DNA of 64,000 nt from Amycolatopsis sp. 195334CR (GTDB lineage Bacteria > Actinomycetota > Actinomycetes > Mycobacteriales > Pseudonocardiaceae): contig NZ_JAFJMJ010000001.1 of assembly GCF_017309385.1 (NCBI RefSeq), positions 2,542,001-2,606,000 on the forward strand, in the 5' to 3' direction. Under the pieces are notes generated by a model. It was not told the origin of the DNA, did not search any database, and saw nothing but the letters and a program-made list of their open reading frames with translations. The stretch's first letter is position 1, and the number at the start of each line of letters is the position of its first letter. This document shows, piece after piece, positions 57,000 through 64,000 of the stretch. The translations under genes were made by a program, and so were the position numbers.

Positions 57000-58727
57000 G
57001 TGATCGATGAGGAACTCGCGGAGGTCGTGGCCAACCTGCGCAAACTCGGTGCGGACGACGTGGACGTCGAGGCCAAACGCGCCTCGGGCAAGCTGCCCAA
57101 GTCGGTACGGGAAACCGTGTCGGCCTTCGCGAACACCCGAGGCGGTGTCCTCGTGCTCGGCTTGGACGAAGCCGCTGGTTTCGCCGCCGTCGGGGTTGGT
57201 GACGCGGCGAAGTTGAGCGCCGACCTCGCCTCGATGTGCGGTGAGGAGCTGGAACCCCCGATCCGCCCGGTGATCAGGGCCCACCGCTTCGAAGGCGCCG
57301 ACCTCGTCGTCGCCGAAGTGCCCGCGCTGGAACCGGACCGGCGGCCGTGCTTCTACAAGGGCGCCGGACTGACCCAGGGCAGCTATGTCCGGGTCAGCGA
57401 CGGGGACCGGCGGCTGACCAGTTACGAGGTCCAGTTGATGCTGTCGAACCGCGGCCAGCCGCGATTCGACGAAGAGCCGGTGCCGGACCTCGGGATCGAT
57501 GCCCTCGACGCCACCATGGTGGACGGCTTCGCCGCTCGGCTGCGCGAACGCCGCCCGCACGCGTTCGCCGGCTTGGCCACCGAAGACCTGTTGCGGCGGG
57601 CGAAAGTGCTCACCGGCGACCAGGTCACGCTCGGCGGGCTGCTGGCGCTCGGCGCGTACCCGCAGGAGCACTTCCCCCAGCTGTTGCTCACCTTCATCCA
57701 CTACCCGACGCCGGACGGCGCCGACCTCACCACGGGCGAGCGGTTCCTCGACAACGTGCCGATCGAGGGCTCGATCCCGGTCATGGTCGGCGACGCGCTC
57801 GCCACGTTGCGGCGGAACATGAGCCGTCGTGCCACCGTGCGCGGTGCCGGTCGCCTCGACACCTGGGAGTACCCGGAGGCGGCGCTGCGCGAAGCCATCG
57901 TGAACGCCGTGGCACACCGCGACTACTCGCCGGCGGCCCGCGGTACCCAGGTGCAGATCGAGATGTATCCGGACCGGTTGCTCATCCGCAACCCCGGCGG
58001 GCTGTTCGGCCCGGTCACCGAGGACGACCTCGGTGAGGAAGGCATTTCCTCCACCCGGAACGCGACCCTGCTCAGGCTGCTCGAGGACGTGGCGATCCCC
58101 GGGACGGGCCGGACCGTCTGCGAGAACCGCGGTTCCGGCATCCGGACGATGATCAACGCACTGCGGGACGCCTCGCTCAGCCCACCGCGGTTCGCCGACA
58201 AGGTGTCGTTCTTCCAGGTCACCTTCCCGAACCACGCGTTGTTCGGGCCGGAGGTCGTCGACTGGATCCGCCGTCTCGGCGAGCGCGGTCTCACCGACAG
58301 CCAGTGCCACGGGCTGGCCATGGCCAAGAACGGTGAAGGGCTCGACAACAAGGCGTACCGGAGTGCGAGCGGGTTGGACTCCCGGCGCGCGACGGCCGAA
58401 CTCGGCGATCTGGTGGCCCGGGGACTGCTCACGCAACTCGGCGGCAGCCGGTGGACCCGCTACGAGCTGACCGCCGAGGCGGCGTCGGCGGCGTCGGCTC
58501 CAGCGAGGGCCGACCGGCGCGCGGAAGTACTGGCCGCGTTGGCCGCCGGAGACCTCAACCGGGCCGAGATCGCGTCGGCGACCGGCTTGGCCGACAAGGC
58601 ACTCGCCCGCTGGCTGCGCATCCTCCGGCAGGAAGGACTGGTCGAGCTGATCGGGACCTCGGTGCGCAGCCCGAACGTGCGCTACCGGCGCACCGGCCAA
58701 GCCCTATGGGACGAAGAGCGCCCCTGA
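57000..58727 (+). CDS. AlbA_2/Schlafen-like ATP-binding regulator
   Basis: A 575-aa protein with an N-terminal AlbA_2 domain (about 10-135: VDVEAKRASGKLPKSVRETV, FANTRGGVLVLGLDE), a HATPase_c_4-type region (about 290-400: EAALREAIVNAVAHRDYS, RLLIRNPGGLFGPV, ENRGSGIRTMI) and C-terminal winged helices (NRAEIASATGLADKALARWL). Members act as regulators or in defence systems. GTG at 57000 without a clear ribosome site, directly behind the repeat array. Ends 9 bp before the third long hairpin. Confidence 0.85.
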   Translation: MIDEELAEVVANLRKLGADDVDVEAKRASGKLPKSVRETVSAFANTRGGVLVLGLDEAAGFAAVGVGDAAKLSADLASMCGEELEPPIRPVIRAHRFEGADLVVAEVPALEPDRRPCFYKGAGLTQGSYVRVSDGDRRLTSYEVQLMLSNRGQPRFDEEPVPDLGIDALDATMVDGFAARLRERRPHAFAGLATEDLLRRAKVLTGDQVTLGGLLALGAYPQEHFPQLLLTFIHYPTPDGADLTTGERFLDNVPIEGSIPVMVGDALATLRRNMSRRATVRGAGRLDTWEYPEAALREAIVNAVAHRDYSPAARGTQVQIEMYPDRLLIRNPGGLFGPVTEDDLGEEGISSTRNATLLRLLEDVAIPGTGRTVCENRGSGIRTMINALRDASLSPPRFADKVSFFQVTFPNHALFGPEVVDWIRRLGERGLTDSQCHGLAMAKNGEGLDNKAYRSASGLDSRRATAELGDLVARGLLTQLGGSRWTRYELTAEAASAASAPARADRRAEVLAALAAGDLNRAEIASATGLADKALARWLRILRQEGLVELIGTSVRSPNVRYRRTGQALWDEERP

Positions 58728-58735
58728 CCCCCGAA

Positions 58736-58790
58736 TGCTATGAGTGGGGCATTACTTGCAATCAACGCAAGTAATGCCCCACTCATAGCA
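58736..58790. terminator. Long conserved hairpin, copy 3 of 3 (convergent gene ends)
   Basis: Arms 58736-58759 and 58767-58790 pair over 24 nt with loop AATCAAC; the inner 23 nt are identical to copies 1 and 2. It lies between the AlbA_2 gene stop (9 bp) and the bkd E2 gene stop (6 bp). Confidence 0.85.
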
Positions 58791-58795
58791 ATGGA

Positions 58796-60154
58796 TCAGA
58801 GGATGAAGGCGCTCGCCGGGTCGGCGAGGAGCATGCCGACGTCGGACAGGAACTGGGAGCCCTGTTGGCCGTCGACCACTCGGTGGTCGAAGCTCAGCGC
58901 GAGCTGCAGCACCTTCCGCACCTTGATCTCGCCGTCGACCACCCACGGGGTGTCGCGGATGGCGCCGAACGCCAGGATCGCCGACTCGCCGGGGGTGATG
59001 ATCGGGGTCCCGGTGTCTACCCCGAACACGCCCACGTTGGTGATCGTGATGCTGCCGTTCACCATGTCACCCGGCGCGGTCTTGCCTTCGCGGGCGACGT
59101 CGGTCAGGTCGCTCAGCGCCCGCGCCAGCTCCGGCAGCGACAACTGCTCGGCGTTGCGGATCTTCGGCACGATCAGCCCCCGCGGCGTCGCCGCCGCGAT
59201 GCCGAGGTGCACATAGCTCTTGTAGACGATCTCCTGGTTTTCCTCGTCCCAGGAGGCGTTCACGTCCGGCGTCCGCTTCGCGGCCAGGCACATCGCCTTC
59301 GCCGCGAACGCCAGCGGGGTCAGCTTGATCCCGGCGAACGCCGGGCTCTTCTTCAGCCTCTCCCGCAGCTCCATCATCGGCGTCACGTCGACGGTCAGAA
59401 ACTCCGTCACGTGCGGCGCGGTGAACGCGCTGTCCACCATCGCCTTCGCGGTCGCCTTGCGCACGCCCTTGATCGGCACCCGGCGCTCCCCTGCGGCGTC
59501 CACAGTGGACACAGGGGGCGCCGCAGCCGCCGGAGCAGCCGCCGGTTCCGGCCCGGAAGCCGCGCGCTGCACGTCCTCCCGCGTGATCACCTGACCGTCC
59601 GCGGCCAGCGTGTGCAGGTCGACGCCGAGGTCCTTGGCCAGCTTGCGCACCGGCGGCTTCGCCAGCGGCACGTACCCGCCCTTGACCGGAGCGACCGGAG
59701 CGACCGGAGCGACCGGCGCGGCAGGAGCGGCCGGAGCCGGGGCAGCCGGAGCAGGAGTGACAGCAGCGGGCGCGTCCTTCCGCGCCCGCCGCTTCGCCGT
59801 GACCGTCTTGGAGCCGTAGCCGACCAGCGGCTTCATCTCCTCCTCGGCCGCCGGTGCCGGCGCGGCCGCCGCACCGTTCGGCGAAGGCGCTTCCGCCGGT
59901 GCCCCGCCGGGATCGGTGTCGATGGTCAGGATCGCCGTCCCGACCTCGACCGTCTGCCCCGGCTCCACGTGCAGCTCGGTGATCACCCCGGCCCAGGGGA
60001 TCGGCAGTTCGACGGCCGCCTTTGCGGTCTCGATCTCCACCACGATCTGGTTGACCTTCACCTCGTCACCCGGCTTCACGTGCCAGTTGAGGATGTCGGC
60101 CTCGGTCAGCCCCTCCGCCGTGTCGGCCAGGGGAAACTGCTTGTACTGCGGCAT
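58796..60154 (-). CDS. bkdC: Branched-chain 2-oxoacid dehydrogenase E2 (dihydrolipoyl acyltransferase)
   Basis: A 452-aa E2. Lipoyl domain 1-80 with the modified Lys45 in EIETAKAAVELP; an Ala/Pro-rich linker with a VAPVAPVAPV tract; peripheral-subunit-binding domain (PPVRKLAKDLGVDL); and a catalytic domain ending in SFDHRVVDGQQG (HxxxD). It transfers acyl groups from E1 to CoA. ATG at 60154; GGGGG is about 10 bp upstream. Last gene of the bkd operon, 14 bp after E1 beta. Substrate could also be pyruvate, but a single lipoyl domain with split E1 favours branched-chain oxoacids. Confidence 0.9.
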   Translation of the reverse strand: MPQYKQFPLADTAEGLTEADILNWHVKPGDEVKVNQIVVEIETAKAAVELPIPWAGVITELHVEPGQTVEVGTAILTIDTDPGGAPAEAPSPNGAAAAPAPAAEEEMKPLVGYGSKTVTAKRRARKDAPAAVTPAPAAPAPAAPAAPVAPVAPVAPVKGGYVPLAKPPVRKLAKDLGVDLHTLAADGQVITREDVQRAASGPEPAAAPAAAAPPVSTVDAAGERRVPIKGVRKATAKAMVDSAFTAPHVTEFLTVDVTPMMELRERLKKSPAFAGIKLTPLAFAAKAMCLAAKRTPDVNASWDEENQEIVYKSYVHLGIAAATPRGLIVPKIRNAEQLSLPELARALSDLTDVAREGKTAPGDMVNGSITITNVGVFGVDTGTPIITPGESAILAFGAIRDTPWVVDGEIKVRKVLQLALSFDHRVVDGQQGSQFLSDVGMLLADPASAFIL

Positions 60155-60168
60155 GTTCGCGAATCCCC

Positions 60169-61197
60169 CTACCAGGCCAGCGAGCGGTCGACGGTGTGCA
60201 GCACCCGGTCCAGGTCGGGGAGGTAGTCCTCCTCGAGCTTCGCCGGCGGGTACGGGGTGTCGAACCCGGTGACCCGCAGGACCGGTGCCTCCAGCGAGTA
60301 GAAGCACTCCTGCTGCACCCGCATGGCGATCTCCGAGGTCAGCGACGACTCCGAAGGCGCCTCGCTGACCGCGATCAGCCGGCCGGTCCGCCGGACGGAC
60401 TCGAACACCGGGTCCAGGTCCAGCGGGGAGAGCGTGCGCAGGTCGATGACCTCCAGCGAGGTCCCCTCCTCCTGCGCGGCGGTGGCGGCGTCGAGGCAGA
60501 CCTTCACCGACGGCCCGTAGGCCACCAGCGTGGCCGCGTCACCGGAGCGCACCACACGCGAAGCGTGCAGCGGCGCCGGCTTGGCCGTGGTGTCGACCTC
60601 GGCCCGCAGGTTGCCCGAGTGGTAGAGCCGCTTCGGCTCGAACAGCAGCACCGGGTCGTCGCTCTCGATGGCCTGCCGGGTCATCCAGTACGCGTCGACC
60701 GCGTTCGAGCACGACACCACCTTGAGCCCGGCGACGTGCGCGAACAGCGATTCCGGGGACTCCGAGTGGTGCTCCACCGCGCCGATCCCGCCGCCGAACG
60801 GCACGCGGATCACGATCGGCACCTTGACCCCGCCCTGGGTGCGGTAGTGCAGCTTCGCCACCTGGCTGACGATCTGGTCGAAGCCGGGGAAGATGAAGCC
60901 CTCGAACTGGATCTCGCACACCGGCCGGAACCCGCGCACGGCCAGGCCGACCGCGGTGCCGATGATGCCGGACTCGGCCAGCGGCGTGTCCAGCACGCGC
61001 TGCTCGCCGAAGTCCTTCTGCAGTCCGTCGGTGATCCGGAAGACACCGCCGAGCTTGCCCACGTCCTCCCCGAGGACGATAACCTTGTCGTTGGCTTCCA
61101 TCGCGGTGCGCAGGGCGAGGTTGATCGCCTTGCCGATGGTCAGGTTCTGCACGGCGCCGGTCGCGCCGTCCGCCTTGGCCTTCACGGGTGCGGCCAT
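60169..61197 (-). CDS. bkdB: 2-oxoacid dehydrogenase E1 component, beta subunit
   Basis: A 342-aa E1 beta. The transketolase-like pyrimidine domain (VIVLGEDVGKLGGVFRITDG, LDTPLAESGIIGTAVGLA) and C-terminal domain (VVRSGDAATLVAYG, VIDLRTLSPLD) are clear. It binds ThDP at the interface with E1 alpha. ATG 61197 overlaps the E1 alpha stop (TGATG), so the subunits are translationally coupled for 1:1 assembly. Middle gene of the operon. Confidence 0.93.
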   Translation of the reverse strand: MAAPVKAKADGATGAVQNLTIGKAINLALRTAMEANDKVIVLGEDVGKLGGVFRITDGLQKDFGEQRVLDTPLAESGIIGTAVGLAVRGFRPVCEIQFEGFIFPGFDQIVSQVAKLHYRTQGGVKVPIVIRVPFGGGIGAVEHHSESPESLFAHVAGLKVVSCSNAVDAYWMTRQAIESDDPVLLFEPKRLYHSGNLRAEVDTTAKPAPLHASRVVRSGDAATLVAYGPSVKVCLDAATAAQEEGTSLEVIDLRTLSPLDLDPVFESVRRTGRLIAVSEAPSESSLTSEIAMRVQQECFYSLEAPVLRVTGFDTPYPPAKLEEDYLPDLDRVLHTVDRSLAW

Positions 61198-62402
61198 CAG
61201 TGCTCACTCCCCGCGAAACCCTCGAGGTAGGACAGGTACTCGCGCCGCTGCGCCTCCAGCACCGGCGACGGCTCGGCGTAGACGTTGCTGAAGATCCGCT
61301 CGGGCGGCGGGTCGGGCATGTTGAACACGAAGTCGCGCAGTTCGGCGGCGAAGCTGTCGGCCTCGGCGTCGATCTTGTCGAAGAACTCCTGGTCGGCACC
61401 GCCACCGCGGGCCAGGTGCGCGCGCACCCGCTCGATCGGGTCCTTGAGCTTCCACTCCTCCAGCTCGTCGGAGAGCCGGTAGCGGGTGGGGTCGTCGGTG
61501 GTGGTGTGCGCGTCCATCCGGTAGGTGAACGCCTCGATCAGCACCGGCCCGTTGCCGTGGCGGCACTCGTCGAGCGCCCAGCGGGTGACCGCGAGGCAGG
61601 CGAGCACGTCGTTGCCGTCCACCCGGATGCCGGGGAAGCCGTAACCGCGGGCGCGCTGGTACAGCGGCAGGCGCGACTGGCGCTCGGTGGGCTCGGAGAT
61701 GGCCCACTGGTTGTTCTGGCAGAAGAACACCACGGGCGCGTCGTAGACCGCGGACCAGACGAAGCCCTCGTGCACGTCGCCCTGGCTGGTGGCGCCGTCA
61801 CCGAAGTAGACGATGGTGGCTTCGCCGTTGTCGTCGCCGACCTTGCCCTCGAACTTCTGGCCCATCGCGTACCCGGTGGCGTTGAGCACCTGGTTGCCGA
61901 TGACGATCGTGTACGGGTGGAAGCCGTGGTGCTTGAAGTCCCAGCCACCGTGGTCGGAGCAGCGGAAGATGCCGATCAGCTCGCGGAAGTCGACCCCGCG
62001 GGTCCACGCCACGCCGTGCTCGCGGTAGCTCGGGAAGGCCATGTCGGACGGGCGGAGCGCGCGGCCGGAGCCGATCTGCGCGGCCTCCTGGCCCAGCAGC
62101 GGCACCCAGATGCCCAGCTGGCCCTGGCGCTGCATGGCGTTCGACTCGCGGTCGGCCCGGCGGACCAGCACCATGTCGCGGTAGAGGTTCCGCAGCGCCT
62201 CGTCGTCGATGTCGGAGACGTACGGGTCGAACTGCGCCGAAGCGACGCGTTCACCTTCGGGAGTCAGCAGCTGGGTGAGCTCGGCTCCACCCTCGGTTGT
62301 TGCTCGCAAACCCGCGATCACCTGCTCCGGAGTAGGTTCCGCCGCTGTCGCGGCCGGCCCGGCGCCCGGTTCGGGATGCGTCCACTGTTCCGGGGACGAC
62401 AT
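61197..62402 (-). CDS. bkdA: 2-oxoacid dehydrogenase E1 component, alpha subunit
   Basis: A 401-aa E1 alpha. The ThDP motif starts at GDGATSQGDVHEG and ends in FFCQNNQWAIS; the phosphorylation-loop region YRMDAHTTTDDPTRYR is typical. An Ala/Pro-rich N-terminal extension of about 40 aa precedes the domain. With E1 beta it decarboxylates branched-chain 2-oxoacids from Leu, Ile and Val, feeding iso/anteiso fatty acids and polyketide starters. ATG at 62402 after GAGGAGAACG. First gene of the operon. Confidence 0.93.
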   Translation of the reverse strand: MSSPEQWTHPEPGAGPAATAAEPTPEQVIAGLRATTEGGAELTQLLTPEGERVASAQFDPYVSDIDDEALRNLYRDMVLVRRADRESNAMQRQGQLGIWVPLLGQEAAQIGSGRALRPSDMAFPSYREHGVAWTRGVDFRELIGIFRCSDHGGWDFKHHGFHPYTIVIGNQVLNATGYAMGQKFEGKVGDDNGEATIVYFGDGATSQGDVHEGFVWSAVYDAPVVFFCQNNQWAISEPTERQSRLPLYQRARGYGFPGIRVDGNDVLACLAVTRWALDECRHGNGPVLIEAFTYRMDAHTTTDDPTRYRLSDELEEWKLKDPIERVRAHLARGGGADQEFFDKIDAEADSFAAELRDFVFNMPDPPPERIFSNVYAEPSPVLEAQRREYLSYLEGFAGSEH

Positions 62403-62755
62403 TCGCTCGTTCTCCTCAGTTCGGTGCCGCGCAGCCGCTTGTGGCAGCCGCCGCGACTTCGCCGGCGGCCCTGGGGACTCGGTCGAGCACCCGGTCCGTC
62501 GGCGGTGACGGTTCTCGCGCACATCCTGGCACGAGAAGCCGTCGATGGTGAGTCCCGGAGATTGATTCGTTGCCGGAAAAACCGGGCTGAACAGGGAAAA
62601 CACTAGGAAACCCGATGATGGGGCAGCCGAAAGTAGGGCGCACTGGTACGGCTGGACCAGCAGCGGGCGCGAGCCCGGCGGGCACCCGGCTGCACGCCGC
62701 CGACCGGCCGTTCGCCCCCTGTGATGTACCCCACCCCCTCTGTCAGGATCGAGGC
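62403..62755. promoter_or_regulatory. 353-bp divergent region between bkd operon and M20 peptidase
   Basis: No gene with plausible codon use; short frames here are basic, low-complexity peptides. It must hold the promoters of both divergent units. AT-richer patches near 62560-62640 (GATTGATTCGTTGCCGG, AAAACACTAGGAAACC) are the most promoter-like. I see no strong dyad or known riboswitch. Confidence 0.5.
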
Positions 62756-64000
62756 ATGGACCAGCGAACGCTTCGGGAGACGATTCAGGACACGTGGCGC
62801 ACCGACGCACTGGCGAGCCTTTCGGAGTTCGTCACCATCCCGGCGCTTTCGCCAGCCTTCGACGCGCTGTGGGCCAGCAACGGCCACCTGCACGCGGCGG
62901 TGGAGCACATGCGTGCCTGGCTGGCCGCGCGGGACCTGCCCGGCGCGGTGGTCGAGGTGGTCAAGCTGCCCGGCCGGACCCCGTTGCTGCTGCTGGAGAT
63001 CCCGGCGACCGGGGCGACCACCGAGGACACCGTGGTGCTCTACGGCCATCTCGACAAGCAGCCCGCGGCCGGTGAGTGGTCGCCCGGCCTGGACCCGTGG
63101 ACGCCGGTGGTCAAGGACGGCCGCCTCTACGGCCGCGGCGCCGGTGACGACGGATACGCCGGTTACGCCGCCGCGACCGCGTTGGAGGCGCTGCACCGCG
63201 CGGGCGGGAGGCACGCGCGCACCGTCGTCCTGCTGGAGACCTGCGAGGAGTCCGGCAGTCCCGACCTGGCCACCTACCTCGACCACCTGCGCGACCGCAT
63301 CGGCCGGGTCGGCCTGGTGGTCTGCCTCGACGTGGCGGGCGGCGACTACGAGCGGCTGTGGCTGGCGACCTCGTTGCGCGGCATCGCCTTCCTCGACCTG
63401 ACCGTCCGCGTGCTCGACTCCGGTGTGCACTCCGGGCACTCCAGCGGGCTCGTGCCCAGCTCGTTCCGCGTGGTCCGGCAGCTGCTCGACCGGCTCGAGG
63501 ACTCGCGGACCGGCGAAGTGCTGTTGCCGGAGCTGAGCGTGGAGATTCCGGAGGACCGGCTGGCCGAGGTGCGCCTGGCCGTGGCCGAAGGTGGCCTGCG
63601 GCCCGAACTGCCGATCACCGAGGGCGTGCGCACCGCCAGCGACGACCCCGTGGAACTGGTGCTCAACAACACCTGGCGCACCACGCTGTCGGTGACCGGG
63701 GCGAGCGGGTTGCCGTCGCTGGAGGCGGCGGGCAACGTGCTGCGGCCGTTCACCGGGCTCAAGCTCAGCTTCCGGCTGCCGCCGACCGCCGACGCCGAGG
63801 TGGCGCTCGAAGCCATCGTCCGCACGCTGACCACCGACGTGCCGTACGACGCGAAGGTGGAGATCGGCCGGGCGGGTGGCGCGGCGGGCTGGAACGCGCC
63901 GAAGCTGGCGCCGTGGCTGGCGACCACGCTGGACAAGGTGAGCGTGGACGTGTTCGGCGAGCCGTGGCGGGCGCTCGGGCTCGGCGGCACCATCCCGTTC
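62756..64000 (+). CDS. M20 family metallopeptidase (dipeptidase), cut by the window edge
   Basis: 415 codons are visible; the frame is still open at the right edge (the family usually has about 460-480 aa). Metal-ligand motifs are VVLYGHLDKQP, LYGRGAGDDGYAGYAA (bridging Asp) and ETCEESGS (catalytic Glu pair), with DVAGGDY following. The Gly/Trp-rich GLDPWTPVVKDGRLYGRG layout matches the dipeptidase/carnosinase-like branch. ATG at 62756, preceded by GATCGAGGC. Cytoplasmic; no signal peptide. Confidence 0.88.
   Translation, partial: MDQRTLRETIQDTWRTDALASLSEFVTIPALSPAFDALWASNGHLHAAVEHMRAWLAARDLPGAVVEVVKLPGRTPLLLLEIPATGATTEDTVVLYGHLDKQPAAGEWSPGLDPWTPVVKDGRLYGRGAGDDGYAGYAAATALEALHRAGGRHARTVVLLETCEESGSPDLATYLDHLRDRIGRVGLVVCLDVAGGDYERLWLATSLRGIAFLDLTVRVLDSGVHSGHSSGLVPSSFRVVRQLLDRLEDSRTGEVLLPELSVEIPEDRLAEVRLAVAEGGLRPELPITEGVRTASDDPVELVLNNTWRTTLSVTGASGLPSLEAAGNVLRPFTGLKLSFRLPPTADAEVALEAIVRTLTTDVPYDAKVEIGRAGGAAGWNAPKLAPWLATTLDKVSVDVFGEPWRALGLGGTIPF

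Noticed and set aside
56286..58700. Continuous minus-strand open frame extending the ABC exporter to 1458 aa
   Set aside because: It is antisense to the TetR and AlbA_2 genes, low-complexity and rich in His/Arg/Gly, a high-GC artefact; the exporter has a good GTG start coupled to the TetR stop.
1..64000. tRNA or rRNA genes
   Set aside because: No cloverleaf with GGTTCRA-type T-arm or rRNA segment was recognised. The hairpins at 41041-41124 do not form a tRNA.
1..64000. CRISPR array
   Set aside because: No regularly spaced direct repeats of 25-40 bp; the GCATGC array at 56931 has only three overlapping copies and no spacers.

Overview
The window is high-GC (about 70% by eye) actinobacterial chromosome with strongly G/C-biased third codon positions, frequent GTG and TTG starts and many 4-bp ATGA/GTGA overlaps. 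The gene set fits Pseudonocardiaceae, most like Amycolatopsis: a GTP-dependent PEP carboxykinase, a branched-chain 2-oxoacid dehydrogenase, a FadA2/FabG4/HtdX-type block as in mycobacteria, IniA/IniC-like dynamin GTPases, a DUF6802-like protein and an ECF42-type sigma factor with a YCII partner. The genus is inferred. No rRNA, tRNA, transposase, phage or CRISPR was recognised.

Layout. 1-3.7 kb: DrrAB-like drug ABC exporter (permease cut by the left edge) divergent from a MarR regulator, then an MFS transporter and an SDR. 3.7-20 kb: three NarL-type two-component systems. One is near the left end with SRPBCC/RidA genes and a WYL regulator. The other two each sit next to an ABC transporter (MacB-like 11.5-14.4 kb; ABC-2 type 16.2-18 kb). 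trmB lies between, with a candidate 169-bp MITE at its 5' side. 20-27.4 kb: two dynamin-like GTPases, a GrpE-like protein, a Pro/Gln/Tyr-rich membrane protein and an acidic repeat protein, interrupted by a divergent FAD monooxygenase/TetR pair.

27.4-38.4 kb: pckG with a long leader, an ABC ATPase/DUF6297-like pair, an EndoU-like protein followed by an XRE regulator and inverted DnaA-box-like sites, a secreted S33 peptidase, a septum-formation-type lipoprotein, a DUF3311/MctP-like symporter pair and a ceramidase-like membrane protein. 38.4-47 kb: ECF sigma/YCII pair, MarR-GNAT fusion, a hairpin-rich non-coding stretch, an AAA ATPase, a possible 42-aa gene, a TipA-like MerR regulator, an Eis-like acetyltransferase, a secreted glycerophosphodiesterase and a DoxX-like protein.

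47-64 kb: thiolase divergent from FabG4/HtdX-like genes, with a TetR regulator and two tandem SCP2-type proteins that share an operator-like motif. Then come FxsA, a pentapeptide-repeat membrane protein, a TetR/ABC exporter pair, an AlbA_2 (Schlafen-like) ATPase behind a striking repeat array, the three-gene bkd operon (E1 alpha, E1 beta, E2) and an M20 peptidase cut by the right edge.

A strictly conserved long hairpin recurs three times, each time between the 3' ends of converging genes. It is the clearest repeated element here and probably acts as a bidirectional terminator.
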